DNA of 64,000 bases, from positions 682,001 through 746,000 of the forward strand of contig OY253671.1 in assembly GCA_958009085.1 (NCBI GenBank). Direction: 5' to 3'. Below are positions 1-10,431 of this stretch, piece after piece (positions within the stretch are counted from its first letter, which is position 1; each line of letters begins with the position of its first letter). This stretch comes from Protoeuglena noctilucae (lineage: Eukaryota > Chlorophyta > Pedinophyceae > Marsupiomonadales > Marsupiomonadaceae). The position numbers and the translations under genes were made by a program. Below the pieces are notes generated by a model. The model was not told the origin of the DNA and made no database searches. It was given only the letters and a program-made list of their open reading frames with translations.

Positions 1-1849
1 TCGCTCCCTGAGCCCCTCCTCTCCGCCTTCCTTTCCCGGGCAGTCCCCCGGCGCTCGTGAACGCCCTCCGCCTCCTCTGCGCTCTGCCTCTCGAGCAGCG
101 ACAGCGCCCCCAGGTGCTCCAGGACAGCTGGGTCGACGTTGGCCGGCAGGCGTGGGCCGACGCCAGGCATCGACGACATCCCCAGGGGCCCATAGACAGT
201 GTCCAGCACCGACTGCAGTTCTCCCTGACTCAGCTGGGCCCCGGCGTCCTGGAGCATGCGGGCCCACTCGCTGTGGTCAGGGTCGATGTCAGTGGCCCGT
301 GTCAGGCACCGCACGGCCTCCCGAGGGTCGCAGTCCTCGTGGCCCGCCTCCGCAAGACAGGCCTTTCCGCACAGAGCCCACGCCTCGCCCAGCAGCGCCG
401 TCTGCCTCTCCCTCTGCGGGCATGGGCCGGCAGCAGCCCAGAGCGTCGCACCACACGCGTCGGGACGGTCGTCCGGCTGACCCGCCCTGCGCTGCCTGAG
501 AGACAGCCGAGTCTCGCGCACACCTGCTCTCGGCTCCCGGACGCCGTCGCGCGTTGGCTCGAGTGCACGGGGCCCTGCATTCCCTCAGCAGTGCCCCCGC
601 TCCTCTCAGGGCCCCTCGCCTCCCGACCCTCGGCGCGACTGAGCACGCTCTCGACCGCCTGTCTGGCATGCTCCCGCGCCTGTAAGAAACACTTGGCGCC
701 GCAGTGCGCGTGGCCCAGCTCCACCAGGGCCTCCTCAGTCGACACGCCTGACAGCAGGTACCGACTCAGGCGCGCGTGGTACTCCAGGTCCGCAGCCTGC
801 ACGGCGGAGGCCAAAACGTGCTGCCTGAGCGGTGTCAGCTCTGCAATGCGCCGCATCCGATCCGCCTGCCAAAGCCGAGAGTCCCCTATGCGGCCGGCAG
901 CGTCACTTAACACCCCGCACAGCCTCGCCTTCCCGTCTGCTTCTGACATCTCCCCCGACAGGACCTTATCCTTGACCACGTCCTTCAACCGGCGGTTCTC
1001 CCGCATGACGTGCTGCGTCAGTCCCTCCACCAACTCCTCATCCGTCGCGACCTCCACCCTGCAACCATGGCACGACCAGTGACTGGTCATCGCAAGCTAA
1101 AAAGGCTCCGGCCGTCTCGACTGACCTGGTGATAACCACGGTGCGTCTCAGCGAGTGCCACCACCCTTACTCACCGGACAGGGACCGTGAGCCCCGTGGC
1201 CTGCCCCGCGACCATCGCCTCCTCCGACAACGCCAGCACCTCCCTCGACACCTCCTCCTGCGTCATCTTCCGCACCGCCTGCTTGAGCTGGAGCTCCGTT
1301 TGCTTCCTGCAGGAGCAAGCAAGCGTTGCTCCGGCACCTGCGTCACCCCCTACACGTCACAGCAGCCTCCTAGGTGCTGGCGGCTTTGGCGCGACTCCCT
1401 CGATGTCCGCACAGTGTCTCGCCTGGACGCATCGTCTGGAGCGAGCCGGTGGCTGACGCCGTAGTGCCGCGCGGCCTTGCCAAACTCCTTGAGGGCCACG
1501 TAAGCGGTCGCCGCGCGGTAGTGCGGCTTGTCCCACGCCGGCAAGAATTCCGCGGCTTCCAGAGCATCCTGGAGAGCCCGGGACGCCTCGCCGCACGAGC
1601 ATAGCGCGAGGGAGCGATTGCTCAAGAGGCGCCCTCGCATGTCACGGCTCTCCACCATCCCGAGCGCCTCCGTGTACCTGTGAGGCGCTCGAGCTCGGAG
1701 GATGTCACTTTGGTATAATGATGTATCTGTGCGCGTCATCGAGGCTCCTTGGCCGCGCACCTGGCCACCGCCCCGCGGTAGTTCCCGCGCTTCATGTCCT
1801 CGTTCCCCCGGTTGCGCAAGTGCTCCACGCGCATGTCCAACAGCTTCAT
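1..1849 (-). CDS. TPR-repeat protein, 3' part beyond the window
   Basis: Multi-exon gene on the minus strand; the proposed start is the ATG at 1849 (MKLLDMRVEHLRNRGN). The first exon opens a TPR helix (GNEDMKRGNYRGAV). An exon at about 1400-1690 continues with TPR-like text (LLSNRSLALCSCGEAS, YVALKEFGKAARHYG). A third, at about 1180-1310, reads KQTELQLKQAVRKMTQEE. It splices in phase to a long exon ending near 460 that carries a CHGC motif and a further helical repeat (ALVELGHAHCGAKC). The last visible exon (below about 420) has REAVRCLTRATDIDPDH, again TPR-like, and runs off the left edge. TPR proteins are usually adaptors or co-chaperones; the partner here is unknown. The start is inferred, since no upstream exon was found. 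Confidence 0.6.
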
Positions 1850-2441
1850 TGACCGCGAAGCCTCGACACATGGCTTCACCGCCTCGGGGACAAGGATTCC
1901 CCGCCTCTGGACGGTGACCCGGCCCTCCATCGAAGCCGTCCTTCGTTCCCCTCCCTCCCACTCTCGGTGCGGCCGCCGATCCCGAGACCCGGCCAACCGT
2001 TTCCTTGCTCGCTTCGGGTCGCCTTGATGAAGCGTCCCTTCGCTGAGGCTGTCCCCCAGCGCTGAAGGCCGGGTTTGAGGCAAGAGAGCGTGCTTCCCCT
2101 TCCGCAAGCCCCGCGACCCGGTTGACGACCGCGCCCTCGTCGCAGTCACTTCAAAATAAGCAACATTTGCATCCGGGCGCGCGATTCGGTGCATCGAGCT
2201 CGGGCGACGCCGCGTCACTGGCGTGTCCGTCCGTCTTCCATGGCTTTTCAGCGGCGTAGATAGTTGCTCGGCGTCCTTCCGCCCGGGCAGACTGGCCGCT
2301 GGGGACTCGCGCATCCCCGTCACGCCGACGCCTTGTCCAGGGAGATGCTGTTGCCCGAGAACTCCCTGAGTGTGCAAAAGAGTGCGGCTCAACGCTCCCC
2401 TGCACGCCCAGCGCCGCCCGTTCGCCGTCTCTGCCGCGCGC
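1850..2441. other. Intergenic region, upstream of the TPR gene
   Basis: About 590 bases between the TPR start and the stop of the next minus-strand gene. Frames here are open only through base bias. No domain, promoter motif or RNA was recognised. It presumably holds the TPR promoter and the neighbour's 3' end. Confidence 0.4.
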
Positions 2442-4807
2442 TCACTTGAACATCTTGCCCTCGATCGCCTCGCGGTACTTGGCGTTGTCGTTGACCGCGA
2501 AGTCGCTCAGCGGGCGGTCGAGCAGGCCCTCGATGAAGTTGAAGCGCACCTCGTGCGCATCCGTCGACGCCAGCGTGATGAGCCCCTCCTCCCACGCGCG
2601 GTCGAAGCAGTCCAGCCACAGCGCGCCCTGCGCGCCGGGGAATTCCCTGGCGACGAGACCCGGGCGGGGGACCGGGGTGTCGGACAGCATGCACCGGAGG
2701 GGCTCTCCGGGGGTGAAGTACTTCTGCGCCAGGCGCCTGAAGAGCAGGCGCTGGTTGCTGGGCCGGGCGTCCAGCACCACCTCCGCGACCGCGGCCTTGC
2801 TCGGGAGCGCAATCTCCTTGCCGTCGAAGTCCCTGTGGAGCAGGTAAGGTCGTCATGCCGAGTCATCCAACCAGGCCCGACGGCCTCGGGGGTGGCCAGT
2901 GCCAGCCGCGACGCAGCGGGCCGTCCACGCACCCGAACGTGTGCCCGTTGATGGCGCTCAGGTATGCCTCGTCCTCAGACACTGCCCTCTCTGCCAGGGG
3001 CACTCCCCGGACCTCCGGCTTGAAGACGGAGATTTTGAGACGCCTGTGGGGCTGCTCCGAGTCCCCGCCGTGCTCCTCCTCGATGGCGATCTCGCCGGCC
3101 TCGTAGGCCTTCTCAAAGCAGTCGAGCCACAGGATGGACTCCGGCCCCGCAGCCGCAGCCCCGTCCGCCTCCCTGTCCTGCGCGCAGGCCACGCGGCGCG
3201 GTGAGAGACCGAGAGACAGAGCGTCGCGGCGATGCCAGGGCAGCCGCGGCGCACCTCCGCGTGCGGCAGCGTGTGCTTGACGAGGGCCGAAGCAGGCACC
3301 GACAGGTCCGACACCATGCACTTCGACTTTGCAGCCGCTTTCCGCGGACGGTCCCGGTCCCGCCGGGGCTTCTTCACGGTCGCGGTGGCGACCTTGGCCC
3401 CGTTTGCTGCAAGCGCCCCGGACGCCACCACGCCACGGCCCGCGCGCCTGGGCTCCATCGCCCGAGCCAGAGCCTGCGGCAGCGCTTCGGCGAGCGCCTG
3501 CGGGAGCGTGCGCAGGAGGATGCCCGGAAGGACCTCAGCCAGCGCCTTGGGCAGCGCCTTCAAGACGTCCACGCGGTCCTGGGAGAGCGACGCAGCGATC
3601 GGCTGCGCTGATGCAGGGCCACGCGCCCTGCCCCTCCCCGCCGGAGCCTGCATGTCAGTGGAGAGTCGACCCAATCGCGCATTGCATGGTGCGGCCACGA
3701 CCACGCAGGCGAGCCGTGGAGGTCGGGCGGCGCTGGCGCTCACCACGACCGGAACGGGGGCGACGGACGAGTCCGTGACGCGGGGGGGGGCAGTGCTCCG
3801 CGTCCAGGCCGAGGGCGCGTGCCTGGTCGAGCACAGCGGAGACCGAGTCGTCGGAAGGGCCAAACACCACCGCAGCATCCACGGCGACCTTGGACCTGCG
3901 CGGCAGTAAGCGTCAGTAGGCGGTGAGCAGATGTGGTGAGCAGGCGCAGTGAGCAGGCGCAGCGAGCAGGCGCGGTGAGCAGGTGCGGTGAGCGGGATTT
4001 GGGGTGCACCGTCATGCTCCTCGCGGAGAGGCTCATCGTCGGCCTCGCAGTCGCCCGGCGTGCGCTCACCGAATGGCCTCCAGGCGGTCGGCCACGGAAG
4101 ACTCGGCACTGGACAGCACGAGCAGCGTCCGCAGGTGCCACTTCGCGGGGAACTTCGCAAGCGCCACCTGCGCCTGATCAACCCCTCCGGCGCCGGTGAA
4201 ATCGGCGACCATGGCGTCCCCGCCCATCATCGCAAAGTGATCCCCCGCCTTCCCCCGCAACACGTCGTAGATGTTGCCCGCGCTGCGCTTCCGACTCCAC
4301 GCCACGCCGGCCCTCTTGGCGGCCGTCTGGCATGCTGCCTCGTCCCCGGCCATCGGCATCACCCGCAGCATGGCCAGCGAGGCGCCATCCTGGGCGCAGT
4401 GCGCCGCGTACTGCACCGCCTCAGAGGCACGTTCCTCCTGCGATGAAGAGGGCATGCGCGGGCGGGGTCCGACGCGGAAGGAGGCTTGAAAAGCTCCGCA
4501 CATGCAAAGCAAAGGAAGTTTCCCTCCTCGCCGACTAGCGCGAAGACCACGGGCTTCCCGGCCTCCTGTGCGGCCTTCAGCCAGTCATCTGCTCCTGTTG
4601 AGGGAAAGAGACAGCCTCCTGTTCGCTATCGGCTTCAAACCAGCACTGGAACACACTGGGCCAGGATCTGGCGCGCTGCGGCCGACTCAAGCTGAGATCT
4701 GGGTCCCGGGACAATCAGACTTCATTCAGCGAAGCGGCACACAGCCCGCTTGGATTGGCAGTCGTGGATCGCGGCAGAGCAACCCCCTCGTCACCTGGGC
4801 CCGGCAT
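2442..4807 (-). CDS. Unrecognised protein with a duplicated LWLDCF segment
   Basis: Proposed start is a 13-base exon at 4807 (ATG CCG GGC CCA G) that splices in phase to GADDWLKAAQEAGKPVVFAL. Later exons read EERASEAVQYAAHCAQ to ESSVADRLEAI, then VDAAVVFGPSDDSVSAVL, then an Ala/Leu/Pro-rich stretch (ALPKALAEVLPGILLRTLPQ), a basic stretch (KKPRRDRDRPRKAAAKSK), and two related C-terminal segments: ILWLDCFEKAYEAGEIAI (about 3120) and ALWLDCFDRAWEEGLITL (about 2590). The end is EAIEGKMFK and stop at 2442. I do not recognise the family. The frame changes across a run of nine G at 3782-3790 inside coding sequence, so a sequence error or an unseen splice is likely there. Exon joins around 4490 and 2850 are unresolved. 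Confidence 0.5.
3922..3996. repeat. 13-bp tandem repeat in an intron
   Basis: About five and a half imperfect copies of a 13-base unit close to gtgagcaggcgcg. It lies inside an intron of the unrecognised minus-strand gene, between the exon ending near 4070 and the one beginning near 3890. Confidence 0.75.
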
Positions 4808-4931
4808 TCTCCAAACCTGCACGGACTGTCTCGCCCACTAGAAGCTGCAAACGATCGTTCTTAGCGAAATGCTTCAACGACAGAGGACCTCAGGGTCAAA
4901 AAACGACAATCATGCGATAGGGCAAACACAA

Positions 4932-5819
4932 TCATGCGCTGGTGCGCTTGCGCGTGACCTCGAGGTTCCCCAAATTGCTCTTGAAAAGCCTCGTGTCCTC
5001 GTCGATGTACCACACGTCCCAGCTGCCCGGCTTGTTAACCGGTACCTCCTTCTTCACCAGGCCGCCGAAAAAGGACATGGTCATCGTCTCGAGGTCCACG
5101 CGGACGCGGCGGGGCCCGACGGCCTGCACCGACCCCGGCGTGCTTACGCTGCGGGCGTGGCCTCGCGATGTCGACGTTACCGCCAGGTCACCGCGTCGCT
5201 CCTGCCCGCGCCAGCGCGCATGCCTCGCCTGAACAGCCACGGCACGATCACGCCCCTCAGGGTCATGCGCCCGGGGTAGCCCTCGATGGTCTGCGAGAGC
5301 TCGGCGGCGAGGATGGGGCCGAAGCGCCCACCCCCTGGCCCCTCGTTCGTGTTATAGAGCATGTCGTGCGTGCCCTGGAGCCAGCTCTCCTCGATCTCGC
5401 GGCCGTCATACCGCGAGCCCGCGGCCACCTCCCGCAGCGCCATCGCCGCGTCCTCGATCTCTTTCATCTGCTCCGGCGTCGCCTTGCGACCGAACGGCCG
5501 CACTGCCTCGCACAGGCCGACCAGCTTGGACTTAGCGTCGCCTGCAGTCCCAGGGGAGCAGACGGGCTCGCCCTTCGACGGCCAGCGCATCTCGCAGTGT
5601 GAATTGACACATGTGATTGCAAATGTCTCAACGAGAGACACTTAAGAGGTTCCTCGACGGCGCTGCGCTCTCACGGATCTGCGCCTGGGAATCGCCCTGC
5701 GCCGCAACGTCGCTGACGCGCGGGGAGCTCGCTCTGACAACTGGCAATGTAGCCCTGCGACGGTCTCCAAGAAGCGGGAAACGGGAAAAGGGCGCAGGCG
5801 CCGAGGCGATCGCGTACAT
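4932..5819 (-). CDS. Plastid lipid-associated protein (PAP/fibrillin family)
   Basis: Fibrillins are plastid structural proteins of plastoglobules and thylakoids. Three exons (5819-5642, 5541-5229, 5148-4932) sum to 708 bases, giving 235 residues in frame. The N-terminus (MYAIASAPAPFSRFPLLG, followed by RRR and Ser/Ala-rich text) looks like a plastid transit peptide. The domain starts at SDAKSKLVGLCEAV, continues with an internal YNTNEGPGGGRFGP and SQTIEGYPGRM, and ends with the family's terminal pattern (DVWYIDEDTRLFKSNLGN). The second intron has a GC donor (AG, then GCGAGG). The gene is head-to-head with the F-box/LRR-like gene, 282 bases apart. The subfamily was not assigned. Confidence 0.82.
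5149..5228 (-). other. GC-AG intron (fibrillin intron 2)
   Basis: Donor GCGAGG follows a phase-2 AG. The acceptor supplies C to make AGC and restores the frame (S-V-S-T-P-G). Confidence 0.75.
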
Positions 5820-6101
5820 CGTTGGCAACCGCTGCTGCGCGCTCCGGGCAGGCAGTGTGGGCCGCTGATGAGCCGCGGAGCTCAAAGACGAAGCCTCTGC
5901 GTCAGTCAAATGGCGAACATTGGCGATGGACGGCCGTGGCAAGGACGCGGTCCTGATATGACACGCAACGCTTCTGTCTTGCGCTGGCAACTGCAAGTCT
6001 CAGTGCTTTTTGACAAGGGGCGCGTCTCTGGATCCGTGCCTCCGCTCCGCAGTGACGCTGACGAGCGTGGGCGTCCCAGGGAAGCGCAGGACGTCCACAC
6101 C
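5820..6101. promoter_or_regulatory. Shared upstream region of two divergent genes
   Basis: The 282 bases separate the fibrillin and F-box/LRR starts, so both promoters must lie here or within leader exons. No TATA-like element or named motif was identified. Confidence 0.4.
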
Positions 6102-9100
6102 ATGAGCTCCCCGAGCCCCGCCACGCCATTGGGGCGGTTCAGCTTCTTCCCCGTCGACCTCCTGGCTCGGTAAGTGACGGTGAATAGAGGTTTGACTTCA
6201 TGCGCCTGCTGCCTGCGCAGGCGGCTCACTGCCGTTCAAAAGTGACGCATCCGACGCCGACCGTGCCCCCGCAGGATCGTTGGGAAGCACCTCACACCGG
6301 ACTTCCGCACGCCAGCGACGAAGGCGAGGTTGTTCATTGCACGTGGCATCTGGGTGGCTCTTAGATGGCTGTCACCGCGACGCACGCGGCGTGAGTTCCA
6401 ACAGCCCTTTCGTTCCTGAGGCTGGAGAGGACTCCCCGCGGACTGTGCCATCGCAGTATCTCGAGGGCGAGGATGCAAGCGATGCGGAGCGCGGCGGCGA
6501 TCGGACGGCCCTGGACGACGCCATTTCGGACACGGTCGACGCACAGCGCCTCCTGTTGACGAGCAAGGTGGGCGCAGCTGGGCACAGGGCACCCCCTGTT
6601 CGCCAGGCGCAGCAGTACCTGCTTGCTCACCCATTCCTCGATCACCCGCAGGAGCTGCTGGTGTCCTCGCTCTTCGCGCTGGGCCAGGCAGGCGTAGTGG
6701 TCGTCGACGACGACCGCGGGCCTCTCTTCCGCGCACTGTGGTGCGTCAAGCTCCCTCCTCCGTCCGACACCTCGGTGACGCCGAAGATTGCCATCCGCTC
6801 TCACGACAGGTGCTCATTGCGCCCTCACCAATCTCGCCGGATGGCTCCCAGCTACCCCCTCTAAACTACCCCCCTACTCTGCTGCGTTCCCAGCAACATC
6901 GACATCGACCTGCTCCTCGCGGGGGCGTGCAACGACTGGGTCAACGACGCCGTCTCAGTGCTCAAGCACCCGGACATCGTGCCCTCTCATCTCCCCTGCC
7001 TGGCCGACAAGTACCCTCGCCTGCGCCAGCTTTACCTGTCCGTGCCCGACCGCGCGGCACTCACCACCGTGTGCACGGCTGCGCAGGTGGGCCTGGCCAC
7101 AACCGTTTGCATATGATGCCGCCCACGTCATACGCGCGGGGTCCATGAAGTGCCTGGCGCCCCCCGCAGGGCGGCAAGGCCTGGGCGGACTGGCGGGAGC
7201 GCATGTTTGCATGGCACGCGGGGGAGGGGGTGACGCCGGAGCGCGTGTCGCCCAGAACCACAGAGACCCCAGGCCAGGTGGGCGAGGCGCCGAGGGTGAT
7301 GAGCGTGTACGGGGTGCAGGTGTACCTGGATCGCGACGACTGGTCCTCGAGCGAGTATGGCGAGGGAGAGGGCGGGGCGGCCGAGCAGGAGGCGGAGCCG
7401 TGGGAGCGCGAGGTGGGGGTTGCGGCAAGCGACTTTCCTGTCTGCCCGGACATCCGCGCGGCGCTCGCGCGGCTGCCGGGGCTGCAGCGGCTGCGGCTGG
7501 TCAGCAACGCGGACGCCGTGCAGCCGGAGCTCTCGGACTTCCTGGCGGCCGTGGCGGAGCGCTGCACGCGGCTGCGGGCGCTGGAGATCGTGGCGGAGTG
7601 CAACCACTGGCCTTGGATGTACTGCGAGGCGCTTCGGCACGTCGGGGGCATGCGGGGGCTTCGGCTCCTGTCGCTCGACTTCCAGCTGGTCGTGGATTCC
7701 CTCGCTGACATCGAGGACGACGAGTGAGTTGGGAGTGTCACGGGTGTCATGCTATGGGTGCCGCATGCCACCCTCCCGGTGCTCCGTCCATGCCGCGAGA
7801 TGCACCCACGCACTCTTGCGCCCTCTTTTGCAGTCACCGGCAGCAGCGCACCGATGACCTGGCCCGGAGTTACTCGGAGGCAGCTGCGCACCTGGCCAAC
7901 CTCCGGGAGCTCCGGTCCCTGACCCTGGTGAGTCGCATCAGAGACCGCGGTACCCAGGGCATCAAGTCAGGCAACTGGGCCTAGTTGTGGGCTTGACGCT
8001 CGCTCTGTCCGCCTGTCGTTACTCGCAGAACTCTCCGGTGGAGTTCAACGGCGTGGGGTACGTGCAGCAGGCGGAGTATCGATTCCTGGACTCCATGGTG
8101 AGACGCACACGAGACGCACTTCTGCGGCAACCTCATGTCACACGCATCGAGACGTTTCGCCCTGCACAAGTAGCAACTTCCGCTGAGTGTCACGCGCTGT
8201 TGATGCACACGACGCCGTTCCCTGCCCCCAGGAGAGCTTGGAGGAGCTGAATGCCGACCCGGTCTACCTACGTGACTGCGAGGGCCTCTCGATGCCCCGT
8301 CTGTCAGCCTGCAGCCTTGACCTGGTCCACCGGGCCGTCATGCGCCTCGACGCGACAGGCAACATCGCGAGGAGCATCGCCGCGCACCTCCCGTCGTTCG
8401 CAGCGCTGCAGTCCCTGAGCCTCGAGGCGGGCACCTCGGGCGGGGCGCTGGGGTCGCTGTCCGCCCTCACCTCCCTCACGCGCCTCCAGCTGACCATCAC
8501 CGTGGGCGGCCGCAACGCAGCCGCCGCCAACGCGAGCTCCCAGGCGAGGCGGCGTCCGCGTCGTGGCTCTATGCAAGGCCAGGGGTGTGCATGCCTTTGT
8601 CCTCTTGCGCTTGCCGGAGTCCTTCTCAAGTCGCTGAGATGTCATTTGCAGGAGCTGGAGAGTGCCGGTTCCGCACTGTGCAGTCTCACCTCGCTGCGGG
8701 AGCTCCTGCTGCGCGTCAGCACGGGGCGGCGAGGGGGCGGCAGTGCGAGGCCCCTCAACCACGGCCTGCTCCACTCGCTGGCGGCGCTGCCCGAGGTGCG
8801 GCTTCTCACGATCGAGGGATTCTGGTTCGACTCCACCGCGCACCTGGGTCACGCGCTGTCTGGGAAGCCCCGGCTGCAGCACCTGACCGTGCGTGGCCTG
8901 TCGTCTCGGCAAATGGCCGAGGACCTGGCGGGCCAGGCGGAAGTGGGCGGACCGGATGCCGCGGAGGCTGTCGCTGTGCTCAAGGACGGCTTCAGGTGAA
9001 GACGCACGCACGCACGCGCATGCATGGGTGACGACGTCCATGCCGGCATCGAGTCATCATGGCGGTCCAGCTGACGTTGTTCGCCCCAACGCTGCGCCCC

Positions 9101-10139
9101 TTCGTACTCCTCCCACCCTACCTGCTGCACCTACTCACACTCCTTCCACCCTCCGTCATGCAGGGCCCTCTCGTCCCTCCCCCGGCTGCGTTCCCTGGAG
9201 CTCCTCATGTCGGACGTGCGCACGTTCCCCGACGACGACGCGGCCACGGAGCTGGAGACGGCGCTGCTGCGGGAAGTCTTCTCCCTGACTCAGCTGCAGA
9301 GCCTCACTCTCGAGTCTGCTGCCAAGGCCGGGTACACCGCGCCCTGGATGGTCGGGGCCCCCGGGTGGACCCAGGAGGGGCGGTGCAAGGACTTCCTGGA
9401 TCATTGCCGGTTCACTTCCCGGCACCGGCTGAGGTGCGGCTGCGTGCGCGCGCGGGTGGCGAGTGGGTCGGCGTGCGGGGTGATGTGGCTGGTACAGTGA
9501 AGACGCCCTCCGCCATGACCGCTGTCACAGGGAGGTGGAACTGAGCTTCAAGGGCTACGCCGACGTGGGCCACTGCGCGCTGCTGTGCACGCTGAGCGCC
9601 GTCCCGCTGCTCAAGCGTGTGACGGTCGAGCTGGGGGGGTCTGTCGCTGAGGCAGGGCCCGTGATGCCAATGCCACCTGCGTCGGCGCGGTCCCACGCGT
9701 ACCTCCAAGCGGAGCAGTCGGGTCGCAGGGCGCGCAGGGGCAAGGCCGGGGAGGCAGCGAGGAGCGCGCATGGGGTGTTGACCTCCCCCGAGTGCCAGAG
9801 CCTGTTGAGGTGAGCACAACACCTGAAGTGACTGTAATCTGCCATGCATCGAACTGCCCTGCATCGAACCATGGGGGCTGTGTGCGGATGGCTGACGCGT
9901 GCTGCGCGGCTTGTCTGCGGAAGGCTGACGAATGAATGCTGTGGGTGCACCCGTGCCCCCAGGATGCTGCGTGAGATGCGCGAGGAGGGCGTGCACGTGG
10001 AGTTCACGAGTCTCGAGTCGCACCTGAACCTCGCGGACGAGACGCCCGTGGAGCAGCGCGCAGCGAGCAGGGTGCAGGTGCTGGGGGGGTCGACGGCCCC
10101 GGTCCCGGCCCGCTTAGAGGACGGCTACCCTCGCGAGTG
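6102..10139 (+). CDS. F-box-like, leucine-rich-repeat protein
   Basis: Starts at ATG 6102 with an F-box-like N-terminus (FSFFPVDLLARIVGKHL). A short exon follows (RLLLTSK), then YLLAHPFLDHPQELLVSSLF. Exons from about 6894 onward carry irregular leucine-rich repeats: LPCLADKYPRLRQLYLSV, LARLPGLQRLRLVSNA, VGGMRGLRLLSLDFQLV, LPSFAALQSLSLEAG, LSALTSLTRLQLTITV, LCSLTSLRELLLRVS, FSLTQLQSLTLESA. It ends with LEDGYPRE and stop at 10139. F-box/LRR proteins typically recruit substrates to SCF ubiquitin ligases; that role is inferred. Introns are short and at least one (after NASSQ, near 8539) seems to use a GC donor. The exon-2 end near 6335 and the exon near 9400 are uncertain. Confidence 0.65.
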
Positions 10140-10431
10140 AGCACGCCTCGCAGGCAGCGCATGAGTTGGGGCTGAGACAAAGCGGAACACATGCTCCTAG
10201 GTTCCTTTTCCGTCTCTTGTAAGTGCATGCTCCAAAGCGCACCCGCTGGCAGCTTCCTCGTCTGTTTTCGGCCCTGGCGCATTCAAGCCCGCGTGCTTTC
10301 AACTCGTTTGCCACGACGCATGCATCTCGCCTCTGCGTCCTTGGCGTATGGCAACGCCTCAGGGCATCCTGCGCCACCAGTGCAGCGCCCTATGCAAGGC
10401 CGTCGCGCCCCCCAGCTCTGTGACTGTGACT
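10140..10431. other. Convergent intergenic region
   Basis: Lies between the stops of the F-box/LRR gene (+) and RPT2 (-). It presumably holds both 3' ends; nothing else was recognised. Confidence 0.4.

Noticed and set aside
57-1082. A 341-residue plus-strand frame at the left edge
   Set aside because: Antisense to TPR exons that splice in phase; its composition is Arg/Ser/Pro-rich with no domain.
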